Assembly (NCBI GenBank): GCA_025531455.1
Contig: JAMYHL010000055.1
Coordinates: 203,685 to 267,684 of the forward strand
Source of the DNA: Apiotrichum sp. Y4204
Taxonomy: Eukaryota; Basidiomycota; Tremellomycetes; Trichosporonales; Trichosporonaceae
Length of the DNA: 64,000 nucleotides
Direction: 5' to 3'
The notes beneath the pieces were generated by a model. The model made no database searches. It worked only from the letters and a program-made list of their open reading frames with translations, and had not been told where the DNA came from. Below are positions 1-12,480 of the stretch, one piece after another (the stretch's first letter is position 1; each line of letters begins with the position of its first letter). The translations under genes were made by a program, and so were the position numbers.

Positions 1-1643
1 TTGGCCGTCATGATGCGCCGGTATCCGGCAAAACCGAGATTGAGGACTGGCATAAGTGAGGAACAGAAATGTTTTGCTCACAGTTGAACATCTGGCCCAG
101 GATCGGGTGCGCCGGGCGGCTAAAGTTGAGGTTGAAGCTGTAGTCCACTTCGCCGAGGTAGTGCAGCTCAAAGACGAGGTCCTTGGGGAGGCACTCGTGG
201 CTGCGCCACAGGACCCATCCGACGCCGACGGTCGTCATGCCGTACTTGTGTCCCGAAGCGTTGATGCTGCCGTCAGAAAATGTCATTCAGAATCCAAACA
301 CTCACCTGTGCACGCGCGGGAGGCGGAAGTCCCACTCGAGATCGGGGTACACGAATGGCGCGAGGAAGCCGCCACTCGCGGCGTCGACGTGGATCGGAAT
401 GCTGATGCCTGTCTCCTTCTCGTACTTGTCCAGCAGGTCGGACATTTCCTTGACGTTCTCAAAGCCGCCAGTGTAGGTAGAGCCGAGGATTCTGAGGGTG
501 AGTATGAAGTGCAGTAAAGCCAGGTCCTCGATACCCACATGATCACACCGATAGTGTTCTCGTCGACGTGCTTGATCATCTCCTTGGGGTCCATCAGGTA
601 GTTGCTCTCCGTAGTGACCGGCACAAGACGCGCCTCGACCTCAAAGTAGCGCGCAAACTTCTCGTTTGCGACCTGCGTAAACTGTCAGTCTCCCGCCGAC
701 TATTCTGCAGCTGTGACGCACCTGAACCTCGGCGCCCATGACAATGTTGGGTCCCGGGCGGTAAATGTCCTTGCCGGCAGCCTTCATGCGCTCCTGCCAG
801 CGGCGCTTGAGCGAGAGGCCGCCGAGCATGATAGCCTCGGACGAGCCCGTCGTCGCGGTTCCGAGCGGCTTCTCCGACTGCTCCGCGTGCCACAGCCCCG
901 AGAGCATTGACTGGGTATGAGCTTCAAAAGTCGCAAAAAGTAGGAATCCCTCTCTTCCGGTGCTTCTTTGAGCCCTTCAACACTCACAATGCACCGCTCG
1001 TGGATCGACTGCGCGGCGGGGTACTCGTCCTGGTCGACGAGGTTCTTGTTGAGGTTCTCAAGCATCAGGGTGCGGCACTCGTCGGGAATCCAGGTGTGCA
1101 CGAATCTGGTGTAAGCGGGTTGGTAGGGGCGTCGGTGAGAGGCGTGGAGCTCGTCTCCACGGGCGCAAGGGGCGCCATGTTCTGTGGGGGACGTTGGGGG
1201 GCGTTGCAGCGAACGGGATCCCACATGCCCGATATGGTGCCCAGGCGTATGGGCTTGCCATTGAGCTATGGCAGCTACACCCCACCTCTCCCCCCTCTCC
1301 CTCGCCGTCTCTTACTGTATGTACACTCACGACGCGAGGTTCATGTTGGGGTTTCCGTCGAGCCCGAGCTCATCATGGAGGAGCTGGTACGCAACGCGGC
1401 CGTCGACGCCGTCCTCGGGGAGGTTGAAGCGCGGGATCTCGACATCAATATCGTACCGCGACGCATAGGGAATGTCGCTCAGCGCGTCGGCGCTGCCCGC
1501 GCCCGGCTCGTAGCTGATGTGAGCGCAGATACGAGATACGAGTAGTAGTAGCTAGTAGCTTACCGCTGGCGGACCTGCGCCACGCTCTTTTCCGAGGCGG
1601 TGCGTATGACCTTGCTTGTATCGACGCGGTGTCCGAGTGCCAT
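1..1643 (-). CDS. GAD1: Glutamate decarboxylase, PLP-dependent (3' end outside window)
   Basis: Converts glutamate to GABA and CO2 in the cytosol using pyridoxal phosphate. The ATG at 1643 opens the protein with [11 protein letters not shown]. Exons are separated by short introns (first intron 1513-1563). Joined exons read [31 protein letters not shown] and [11 protein letters not shown] near the N-terminus. They continue through [39 protein letters not shown] and the PLP-lysine segment INASGHKYG, then [13 protein letters not shown]. This order is that of the type-II decarboxylase family. The intron between GVI and ILGST is best read as donor GTGGGT, which gives [12 protein letters not shown]. 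The last visible residues are [15 protein letters not shown], so the C-terminal region, where some homologues bind calmodulin, lies beyond position 1. An AATATAAG element at 1686-1693 lies about 45 bp upstream of the ATG, implying a very short leader. The family assignment is secure. Confidence 0.95.
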
Positions 1644-1685
1644 TGTGGATAGGGATGGAGTCGTGGACTCGATGCGAGTTGGGGG

Positions 1686-1693
1686 CTTATATT
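1686..1693 (-). promoter_or_regulatory. Candidate TATA element of the glutamate decarboxylase gene
   Basis: AATATAAG on the minus strand, about 45 bp before the ATG at 1643. It is the only A/T-rich core-promoter-like element close to the start. Inferred from position only. Confidence 0.4.
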
Positions 1694-3365
1694 AATAGCT
1701 GCGTTGCCTCAGAGCCGCACACACTCTGCATACTGCACACCGGGCACCCAGCCCCCCTTGCTATCAGACCCAGCTCAGTCCAGTCCAGACAACCACGTAC
1801 GCAGGCAGCAAGACACAGGGAGCAGGGGTTGCACGGGAATACAACTGCCAACAACAGTTGTTCTCATTCTGGACCACAATCTCTCTCCCTCATCTGACGT
1901 CATGGGAGCTCATACACCCCACATGCATTCCTAACCGTCATGGGAATAGAGAACCATTTCAACGTGTAAGATGTACAATAATGGCTATTCACAGCACACA
2001 CAGCCACTGATCCATCGAACCCACTCCCCTTTCCCGCGGTGACGTCGTTCCAATTTTAGCCCTCCAGACACGGACCGAGCTCGGGGCCTCGTGGGGAGGC
2101 TCTCGTGGGATCGTCGTATGGTCGGCAAGCTGTCCAGCTGTCTAGCTGCAGCTAGCTGGCCATAGCTGGGCTGGAGATGCAACTGCGCCGCGAGCATCGG
2201 CGTGTACAGTACGCGATATACGCGAGTGTACCCTATACGATACTGGTCTGCGCAGACGGTTCCCTCCCCAAGTCGTCACCTCCATCTGAAATGCATTGCG
2301 GCGGCGCTGTGCCGCAAGCCCCACAAGTTCCGCAAATTTTGGAGATAGTAGTGAAATCCGTAGCTGATGTACAAACGGTAGCGATCGGACGCCAATCGGC
2401 GCTCAGAGCTTGGAGCTTCACCGTCGTCGCGATGCACCGTAGATCGGATATCGCCCCCGTTCCCAGGCGACAAAGTAGTCGATCTGCAGATGATGGTGTG
2501 TGGTATGTGGTATGAGGCGGTGTAATCGACACACGCGACATGTCCAGTTGACCGTATCTCGGATCTCGTGAGCGGAGAAGAGAGGCCCAGCTGAGAAGCT
2601 GAGCTTGGACATTGACGCGTTTGAGGGACTAGGTGCAGATTGACCCCCGGACAGAGCGTCTCCGGCCTTCCGCCCTCCGAACGCGAACGTGATCTCCAAG
2701 ACCTGACGGAGCAGGATCACGAAACGGCTCCCAAGCGCGACGTCACAAACTATTTGTAGCCTGCCCGCAGTCGGGGACGCACAGCGCGGTGTTGGCGTTT
2801 CGCGTCCGCGGTGGACTTGCGAGAATGAGGTTGTTGCTAGCGATAGTGACTAGAATCGAGTCCTGCGTCGATACTGATTGATCATGCTCCCCAACGACCA
2901 ACGACGACCGATGATGAGGGAAGCAGGACCGCTTGGGCCGCTCATACCCCCGAGGCCCGTGCAGGTGTGCGGATTGCGGAGGGGTTTCGGACCTCGGATC
3001 GCAGGATCGGCTTCCCCTGACGATCCGACGAGGTGCCCCGGGGGACAGAAGCTCAGAAGCATGTGCTGCCATGCCGCTCTCACGTATGGTCATGTATGAT
3101 CCCCTCGCATGTCTCGCAAGGAGTTTAAGATTGCGCTCTGGGCAACGGTCTGATAGACGAGCCGAAGCAATTGACTGCCGTCAGGTCAGCAGATTAGAGC
3201 ACCTCTTTGCTTCCCGCCTTCTCTCCACCACTCTCGCTGCTGGCGTTCCGCACCACGTCATTTCATTCATCCATCGCATGAACGCATCATATTTAAGGAA
3301 CGCCTCTACACCCCTGCCACAATCTCGACTTTGTGGGCCGAGATCGTGACACTCCCACAAGTCGC
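1694..3365. other. Intergenic stretch, no gene seen
   Basis: Lies upstream of the glutamate decarboxylase gene and downstream of actin, both on the minus strand. It should contain the decarboxylase upstream region and the actin 3' UTR. Only short unrelated open frames occur, with no recognisable protein motif. Confidence 0.5.
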
Positions 3366-4784
<1,419 letters not shown>

Positions 4785-4799
4785 GATGAAAGAGTCTAA

Positions 4800-5288
4800 C
4801 TGTTGTGTGAGATGGCGGGCAAAAAGGACGCGGTCAGCACATATTAACATGTAGAAATGGTCAAACACGACGCGCGTCTCATCGTGCCATCCACTAGCAG
4901 CGCAGCTGTTTCACCAAGGCGCGGAGTGAATCACGCAGTCTGGTGAGGAGCAAGGGTGCTGCGGGGCGGGCCAACCTTGAATGCTGCGGTCCCAATCATC
5001 CATCCATCACCATCTTGGCAGCTCGGACCCGGACACCGCTTTCCGTTTGCGCAGCGCAGCCAACAGCCCCCGGCGCCCTCGTCCAAGACACAAGATGCGT
5101 TGCAGGATGGTACATCCGTGACCGCTGCGGACGGATGGCCCTCTGCTTCATGGTCCCATGACGGTGGATGAAGGGTAGAGGTCCACGTAGCGCGTTTCCG
5201 CCTCGGATTGACCTCTGGGTACGTTTTCGGTTGCCAAAGCCCCGGGGCAGCCGCTAGAGCTGTCGTGTTTTGCCAGTGTTGAACTTAC
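4800..5288 (-). other. Probable 5'-leader intron of the actin gene
   Basis: On the minus strand a GGTAAG donor at 5288 and a CACAACAG acceptor ending at 4800 bracket about 489 nt just before the exon that ends in the AT of the start codon. Long leader introns are common in highly expressed fungal genes. Splicing here is inferred from the consensus ends only. Confidence 0.55.
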
Positions 5289-6490
5289 CTATGCAAGAGA
5301 TTTAAGTGTTGATAGGGGAATAAGCTGGGCGTCTAGCCTGCCTGGATTTATGGATGGATGATGAAGACAAGTGGAGAGAGAGAGAGAGAGAATGAGAGTT
5401 GGAGTTGAGTTTGGGTGGGAAGAGGGTGGACAGCGGTGCTGCGTGGCCCTCGGTGAAAGGGGGGGAGAACGGGGGGACACGACGATGCGCTGGCGGCTGG
5501 GTGGGGCACAGCCAGGAGCAGAGAGAACAGCCAGGGTAATCCACCACCGCTACAAAGGGCGCACAAGGGGAGAGACCGATGGGGCCTAGGCGCCCGGGCC
5601 CCCCTCGAGAGCTGTGCGCAGCCATTACCATTCACTACCATTTCATCATTATAATCACAAGCCCCAATTACAGTTCACCTGTCCCGTATCATTACCAAGT
5701 CGAAATACACCGCGTTCCTTGGTGCTATGCTGCTTTAGTTTCAGGGTAATTTTCGTTACACGTCCAGCCCGCGCAGCAGCAGCCAGCAATAGCAGCTAGT
5801 AGCACCGAGCAATAGCCCAACGCCGCGCCGCACAGGTAGGTAGGTAGTCGTCGTCACTCGGTGCACTCCATGTGCACACTCCCAGATCCACTTCAAAGCT
5901 CCAATCGCACAAACCCGTGTTGCTGTCACACTATGCTATTTCACCCCTATGCGCGCATTGCGGAGTGTATGAGTCCTGTAAATTCCGGGTCCTTTGCATG
6001 CATATACGGCTGACTAACGCATCCTTCGGTGCATCATGATTACTGCGATGGGCTCCGTGCACTGTGCTCCACACACGGTCATCGATTGGTGTGGTACACT
6101 CCAGAAAAGTAGCGCTAAACTGCGATCGCTGCCACGATCTCTCCACGATCAGCACACGATCAGCCCCGATCAGCTGGAATGGGTGCGTGTATGCATGCCA
6201 GGCCGGGGGGCAGGAGGAGAGCCAGAGGGCGGGTTCCATAGCTTGGGCACACATAGCTCGGTGGAGGTCTGCGGAAGTAGCGGCGTTATCTTGTGTGGCA
6301 TATGTCCCACGTGTCAATGACGGAACGCGAAGGGTCGACGGACGCTGGGTTGCGCGTCGTTGTTCAACATGTCAGTGTCCAACTGCTGGCTGGCACTTCT
6401 GCAAGTGCTGCTCGCCATCAACAATCAGTCACAACAGCTTCTTCATTGCATAAACAGCATCATCAACACAACCCACATCAATTGCCCAAC
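5289..6490. promoter_or_regulatory. Divergent upstream region of actin (-) and RPN10 (+)
   Basis: About 1.2 kb between the probable actin leader exon and the RPN10 start. It carries a GA dinucleotide run at about 5373-5391 (CT-rich on the actin strand, as in strong fungal promoters), GTAG repeats near 5836, and four 11-bp units at 6132-6173. No gene is seen. Confidence 0.5.
6132..6173. repeat. Four tandem 11-bp units upstream of RPN10
   Basis: The units CCACGATCTCT, CCACGATCAGC, ACACGATCAGC and CCCGATCAGC follow one another without a gap (the last is one base short). They lie about 320 bp before the RPN10 ATG. The spacing of one helical turn suggests protein-binding sites, but this is inference. 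Confidence 0.6.
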
Positions 6491-7870
6491 ATGCCGCTCG
6501 AGTCGTGCATGATCGTGTAAGTCTGGCCATCGTGTCGTGCGCAAACGTTTTCATCTAGCGCTCACACAGCAGGCTCGACAACTCCGAGTACATGCGGTAC
6601 GCATCCGATCAACATCTGCAGATCATGGACCTTTGGGACATGCACAGCAGACTATGACGTCGAGAAGCGCCTCACTGACACCCAGGAATGGAGACTACAC
6701 GCCCACACGCTTCCAGGCGCAGGCGCAGGCCGTGTCCACCATCTTCACCGCCAAGACGGACGCTAACCCCGAGTCGGCCGTCGGTCTGATGACCATGGCG
6801 GGCAAGTCGTGCGTACCATGCCTGTCCCCGAGGGACAGGGCGGCGAACTGTCTTGTGACGACTTGCAATGTACTGACTCTCAGCCCCTCTCTCCTCGTCA
6901 CGCCCACAGGCGACATTGGCAAGCTGCTCAGTGCCCTGGGCAAGGCGTCGATTGGCGGCGTCTCTGACCTCATCACCTCGATTCAGGTTGCGCAACTGGC
7001 GCTCAAGCACCGCGAGAACAAGAACCAACGCCAGCGCGTGGTTGTGTTTGTGGGATCGCCGCTCGACGACACAAAGGAGGAGCTTGTCAAGCTTGGCAAG
7101 CGTCTGCGCAAGAACAACGTCTACATCGATGTCGTCACGTTTGGGGACGAGGGAATGGCGAACGATGACAAGCTGAATGCCCTTGTGGAGGCGGCCGGAT
7201 CCGGAGAAAGGTGAGTCTAGGTGGTGCAGAGCGGCAACGACCTATGCTCACTCGCAGCCACCTCGTGTCCGTCGCACCAGGGCCGCACCTGCTCTCGGAC
7301 ATTATCCAGCAGTCGCCGATTCTGTTCGACCCCGAGCAGCCTGGCGCGAGTGGCGGTGGTGAGATGGGTGGCATGGACGACTTTGAGACCTCGGACCCGG
7401 AGCTGGCTATGGCTTTGCGCATGTCGCTTCAGGAGGCGCAGGAGCGCGAGGCACGGGAGCGTGGTACAACCGCCACCGAGGCCACCCCTGCTGCTGCGTC
7501 TACTTCCGCCCCTGCAGGCGAAAGCTCAACTGGTACGGCAGTGGAGGTCGGCGATGTTGCCAAGGACGTTCCCGCGCCAGCCAACCCCGAGGCAGGAAAA
7601 CAGTCTGGTCTGCCAGAGGCCATCACCGCACCGCTGAGCAACGCCAACAACCCGACATTCGAGGCGCCAGGCGACGACGACGACTTTATGGACGAGGACG
7701 AGGAGGCGATGCTTGCGCGTGCCATGGCGCTCTCGCGGGGGGATAACCCGGACGAAGACGTGCACATAGGCGAGGAGGAGGACGAGGAGGACGAGGAGGC
7801 GGCCATTGCCCGCGCCATTGCGATGAGCCTCGAGGACAACGGCAAGGACGAGAAGGACGAGAAGAAGTGA
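6491..7870 (+). CDS. RPN10: 26S proteasome regulatory subunit RPN10 (ubiquitin receptor)
   Basis: Binds polyubiquitin chains and links the proteasome lid to the base. Five exons (6491-6516, 6573-6596, 6686-6808, 6884-7210, 7258-7870) give 370 residues. The N-terminal von Willebrand A domain starts MPLESCMIVLDNSEYMRNGD, includes MTMAGKSPSLLVTPTGDIG and VVVFVGSPLDD, and ends near residue 190. Three ubiquitin-interacting motifs follow: DPELAMALRMSLQEAQ near residue 211, EEAMLARAMALS near 312, and EEAAIARAIAMSLEDN near 344. The tail is lysine-rich. The linker is long and rich in alanine, proline and acidic residues. Exons 1 and 2 are tiny (26 and 24 nt), but the phase-correct joints reproduce the conserved N-terminus exactly. 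The short form of vertebrate S5a has two such motifs; the third here sits at the very C-terminus. Confidence 0.96.
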
Positions 7871-8021
7871 TGTGTGTATGGATACTGCATTAGATGCTGG
7901 ACGACGTGATATTCATCATTATTTGTCTGGCTATTGATACAAGGAGGTGTGGATTGTCCGCCAACTGATACTAAAATTACTAACTCTGAATGTCCTGAAT
8001 CACTCGTCAAATGTCCGGATT

Positions 8022-9862
8022 TCACTGGCGAGCCTTGATGATGTCTGCAGCGTTCTCAGCGACGCCGTAGAGAGTGGCAGCGAGGTGGGCGCTCATCTGC
8101 ATGGGGAGGACGGACGCGTCCACGACGCGGACATTCTGGGTGTGGTAGACGCGGAGATTGCCGTCCACGACACCGCCATACTCCTCTAGCATCATGGAGC
8201 ACGTGCCGACGGGGTGATTGACCGAGTTGAAATTGCCCTTGATCCAGTTTTCCCAGTCGCCGTCCGATCCGCCAGTCTCGGAATCGGGCACCTCGCCAGC
8301 AGGCTGGTTCTCGCCGCTGACCATGCCGCGGAGGGGCGCGCTCTTGAAGATCTGCCGCGCCATGCGCGCGCCCTGCACCTGGATAGTGGTATCGACATCG
8401 GCAGCGAAATACCTCGGCTCGAGACGCGGGAGAGCGAACGGGTCGCTGCTCTCAATGTTGACGCTCCCCCGCGAGAACGGGAGCAGGTTCCACGCGTTGA
8501 TGCCGTATCCGTTGTTCGGCCAGCCATTGTCGAAGAAGAGCTCGAGCAGCCCCACGCCCTTGTTCACCATGTGGTCTGCCTGTGCGCCGAACAGTGCTTC
8601 GCCAGCGGCAGCACTGACCAGCGCGCCGGCGGCGGCCGCCTCGGCTGCATACCGCTTAATGCTGTCCATGATGCGGGAGCCGAGCTCGCCGGCCTTGTCG
8701 GCGAACAGCGCCCTGGCATCAGGATACGCGATGGACCCGGAGAGCGAGCTGATGCCCTCGTCGGCGTTCTTGCTCCATCCAATGGTGCTCATTGTCTGTT
8801 CCTGGAGGTTCTTGCCGACGCCGGGAAGGTCGACGACGACATCGACGCCCGCGCCCTCGAGCACGCTGCGGGGACCGATACCCGAGAGCTGGAGGAGTGT
8901 CGGGGTCATGACCGCGCCGGCGGCGACAATCACCTCGCGCCGTGCATATGCAGTAAACCGCGCCGAGTCGTCACCGGCAAACTCGACGCCATACGCCCAT
9001 ACACCGTCGTTCTTGCCCGCGGTGAGGATCTTGGTTGCGCGGCTCCACAGCATTACCTGCAGATTGTCGCGCTGCCACTCGACCGGCGTAAAGTATGCCT
9101 CGACAGAGGACGAGCGGCGGTCGCCCTGCCGCCAGTTGATTGTCTGGGAGCGTCAGACCTGTCCGAACATCGGGATGAGAAATAGGGTACACTCACGTTA
9201 GGATAGGCGGAGACGACGGCGGCGTCGCCGCCGTGCGCGTCCTCTGAGATGGGGATGGAAAAGTTGGTGTTGCACACGGTCCGGAACGCGTTGGTTTGCT
9301 CGCCGTACATTTTGTTCGGGAAGGTGACCTGCACGGGGCCGTAGCTCCCGTGGTTGTCGGGGTTGGAACCTGCGCCGTGCTGCCGCTGCTCGTCATTCGG
9401 GGGCGAAAAGCTCTCGGCCTTCTTCATCGCCGCAAACATGCCATCCCAGCTCCAGCGCCCGTAGCTGTTTCCGCCGAGGAGTTCGGCGAGCAGATCGTAC
9501 TGTACCCGCTGTCCGCGGGTGTATGTCATGCCGTTGATTGCCGTCGAGCCGCCGAGTGTGCGTCCCCCCATAAGCCCCTTGCCGTCGACTGTTGGCCACT
9601 GCCACAGCAGGTCTGGGCGATTGAAAGCCTGTCCGTACGCATACGCGTTCGAGACGACGGGGTCGTCCCGCGAATCGCCGCCGGCTTCGATTACGAGCAC
9701 GCTCACGCCGGCGTCCTCGGACAGCCGGCCGGCAACGGCCATACCCGCCAGGCCGCCGCCGACGATGATGTAGTCGAACTCGTGGTTGTTGATCGCCGAC
9801 CGGTCGTAGACGATGCCAGAGGCGACGAGCGGCAGGGATAGGAGGAGAGAGAGGAGCCACAT
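8022..9862 (-). CDS. Secreted GMC-family FAD oxidoreductase (aryl-alcohol oxidase-like)
   Basis: Predicted flavoprotein that oxidises an alcohol or sugar outside the cell; the substrate cannot be told from sequence. Two exons (9197-9862 and 8022-9143, with a 47-nt intron) give 595 residues. A leucine-rich signal peptide covers about residues 1-18 (MWLLSLLLSLPLVASG). Next come the FAD dinucleotide fold IIVGGGLAGMAVAGRLSE, then GGRTLGGSTAINGMTYTRG (first GMC signature) and GAVMTPTLLQLSGIGP (second signature). The C-terminal catalytic pair is present: His in NHPVGTCSM and a second His in SAHLAATLYGVAE, as in aryl-alcohol oxidases. The ATG follows a TATTTAAG element by about 60 bp. No partner gene lies alongside, and the next gene (RPN10) converges on it. 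Confidence 0.92.
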
Positions 9863-9916
9863 CGTGATAGGTGTTGTTCGAGTCGAGGCGAGGAGGTAAG
9901 TCTTCTTTGCCGCTTT

Positions 9917-9924
9917 CTTAAATA
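9917..9924 (-). promoter_or_regulatory. Candidate TATA-like element of the GMC oxidoreductase gene
   Basis: TATTTAAG on the minus strand, about 55-60 bp before the ATG at 9862, a typical fungal distance. Supported by position and sequence only. Confidence 0.45.
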
Positions 9925-11060
9925 CCTGAGCGGAATGACAGTCTCGAGAAGTGGGCTCGTTCCTTCCTTCCGTCCTGTGGGTGCTGTAGTATGTGACTTG
10001 CGACTTGCGACTTTTGCGCAGGTGATCATGCGACAAGCGGCTCTCTAGTTCTGCGCTCGGCACAGCTCTGGCCCGCTCGGGGCGCTCAGGATCGCCGCCG
10101 ACCTGCCGAATGAACAGAACAGGGAAAGCCCACGACAGCGAAAGCAGCGAAACCCACCCGACCCTCGGAGCTCTCGGCGCGGCTACAATACAACAACAAC
10201 AAGACTATCTTGCCGCTGTCATTCTCGCTTCACTCCCCACATAATAGAATCATACTCTCATAATCGTATCTCGGCGCCGGAGGGATGTGGTGCCTGCGGC
10301 TCCTGCGGCTCCGAGCGGGCGCGGTGACTCTGGGAATGTCGTTTTAGCATCGTTCCAGCAGCAGACAAATGGGCACTAAATCCACTGCCCTCCACAGTAG
10401 CAAGTTGTCCCAAACAGGAAAACTCGGCCGGTGCCTGTGACGACACCGAAAAATCCCAACCAGCAACCCCCCTGTACTCCTGACTCCTCTTCTCCATACT
10501 CACCCAGGAAGACGGGTCGCGGAACCGCAAACCGAAAACCCTCCAAGCTCCAAGCTCCATGGGCGGCCAAGAAATGTTGCGTGAACATGACCTGATATCC
10601 TTCTTGCACTTGCTCACACGCCGTCAAAGCTTGCGGCCGGAGATTCCGAGCCGATCTCAATACAGACAGGTATGCCGTTGCATGACGGGCAGCATACGCA
10701 GGCCCGTGATTCCTCATCACGAGAACTGACACATTACACGGCGGGGTCGGAGCGCGGAGCAGTTCCTGGGAGATACGGTTCCTACATTCGATCTCGGGGG
10801 AGACCTGTTCGATCTCAGGCGGAGGTGTTAAGCTGCAAACCCTCGTTTCAGGATCTCGTGACGCAGTTGGCGGTGCACCAGTTGCATGATCGAGCGGCGA
10901 CTTCGTAATGGGCGGCGTCGGCTGTTGACCTTCATAAGATCGTGTGTCGCCAGATTCTGACGCACGGACTTGTATGATCTGGAATTAGGTGCGATGTCTG
11001 AGGCACCGAATAGTCGGCGAGATGGGCCGCGATCTTGGACCTATGGAGACATCTCGACGG

Positions 11061-11112
11061 AGAAGATGAGGAGATGAGGAGGATATGAGGATATGAGGAT
11101 ATGAGGATATGG
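11061..11112. repeat. ATATGAGG minisatellite
   Basis: GATGAGGA-type units pass into three direct copies of the 8-bp unit ATATGAGG plus a partial fourth. It is a low-complexity repeat with no gene nearby. Confidence 0.7.
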
Positions 11113-12371
11113 TTTCGAGGGCTGGGCTGACGATGGGCGTAGACTACTTGTTTGGACACAGCAGGAACCCGCCACGAGTCCTTTCACCGCCACTCACCGG
11201 CTGAGTCGTCGACTCTGTTTGGAACTCCGCGGTGGTGGTGCGATATCGGCGTGGTTGACTGCCGTGCTCGCCTGTCGGATCTTTACCGCAGATCTGATCT
11301 CCGCTCTCCGCTCCGTTCCGCCCGGCGAGGCACCTGATACTGTGGACAGTGCAGTGGCCTTATTAACTATCGCGAATCCGAGACTTCCAAGCTCAGTGTT
11401 AATAAGAGTTAGGCCGACCAACTGGCCGTGTTTATGTTGCATTACGATTATGACTCTGAGGTCGAAAGAGCAAGGTCACAGTCTACTGGCTGCGAGAACA
11501 CATCGGAACGTACAGAAGGGCCACGCGTGGCATCAAGTCATCAAGAGGGGTTGATAAAACGTCGCTGCCATTCGAGATTCTGGACGGTCAACCCTCGTCA
11601 GTACTTGTAGTATTCCTCTCCCTGGCCGATTCCCACATTGGACTCATGCTTCACATGCTGACGCCAGCTGCGACACGCCGCCGCCACTGTCGCAGCCAAG
11701 AACAGTAAACGGTGCCACTCCCGCGCCACACACCGGATCTTGGGTCGCCGTCACTTGACGTGGCGTGGAGGTTCAGGCTGAAGATATTGTTCATCGTGCG
11801 TGCCCAAACCAGAATCCGTTCGTCGAGAAATGGGCTAGTGATGTGAGAGGTGCCCGCGTGGAGTCGAAGACGGAGCCTCCTGACTGCTCAACTATAGAGG
11901 CTCGGCCACGGCCCCCTTGGAATCCGTTCGTGCTGCTCATGACACGCCATCGCTCTGACGTACACGAGCATGCCCGTCACCGCTCGGCTTCATCATTTCC
12001 CACGCCTTCGATGTCCATGGTAACTGGCCAGAATGAAGCCCAGAAGACTGCTTTCTCCACCAGGACCACACTTCTACTTTCCCTTAAGGCTCCAACCGGC
12101 TCCAACCCAGGATTTGACGGTGTATACCTGACCTCTGACTGCGCTTACACGCTTGACGTCAGCTCCTCAGGCCTAGATGCAGGGAAACGGACGAGCAAGG
12201 GTCAACACTGCGCGGAATCATGCTTCCGGCAGCGGCACCCGGCGATGGATCCCGGACGATGGTGGTCTCCGTCCAGCCCCGAGCACATCCCAGCCATACC
12301 GCCAACTCCGCCAACCCACTCGGCAGTGCCCTCTCCGCCCCTCCTCCCCTCCGAGGCGGCGTCCCGGGGCG

Positions 12372-12376
12372 AAAAA
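12372..12376 (-). terminator. Probable RNA polymerase III terminator of tRNA-Asp
   Basis: A run of five T on the minus strand, 26 nt past the 3' end of the tRNA gene. This is the first T run after it. Confidence 0.5.
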
Positions 12377-12401
12377 GGATCTCGTAGCTTCTCTACGCGT
12401 T

Positions 12402-12480
12402 CTTCCTGACGGAGAATCGAACTCCGATCTCCCGCGATCTCAGTGACAAGCGAGCATACTAGCCGTTATACGATCAGGAA
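12402..12480 (-). tRNA. tRNA-Asp (GTC) with a probable 7-nt intron
   Basis: Read on the minus strand. The acceptor stem TTCCTGA pairs perfectly with TCAGGAA and the discriminator base is G, as in Asp tRNAs. The D arm is GTAT/GTAT with loop AACGGCTA. The anticodon stem CTCGC pairs with GCGGG (one G-T pair), and the T arm is CGGAG-TTCGATT-CTCCG. The anticodon loop is TTGTCA...C with anticodon GTC. The extra bases CTGAGAT sit after the purine at position 37, the canonical place for a nuclear tRNA intron. Without them the tRNA is 72 nt with a four-base variable loop. The identity is well supported. The intron is inferred from the stem pairing. Confidence 0.85.

Larger units (their letters stand above)
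9925..12401. other. Gene-free stretch
   Basis: No open frame here joins into a recognisable protein on either strand. It holds a short purine-rich minisatellite (11061-11112) and otherwise unremarkable sequence. It contains the upstream region of the GMC oxidoreductase. Confidence 0.5.

Noticed and set aside
8214..9201. Two overlapping open frames of over 320 codons antisense to the GMC oxidoreductase
   Set aside because: They overlap a gene with intact catalytic motifs, span its intron and lack any recognisable domain.
11765..12409. 214-codon plus-strand open frame
   Set aside because: No domain, no promoter signal, and its 3' end runs into the tRNA-Asp gene on the opposite strand.
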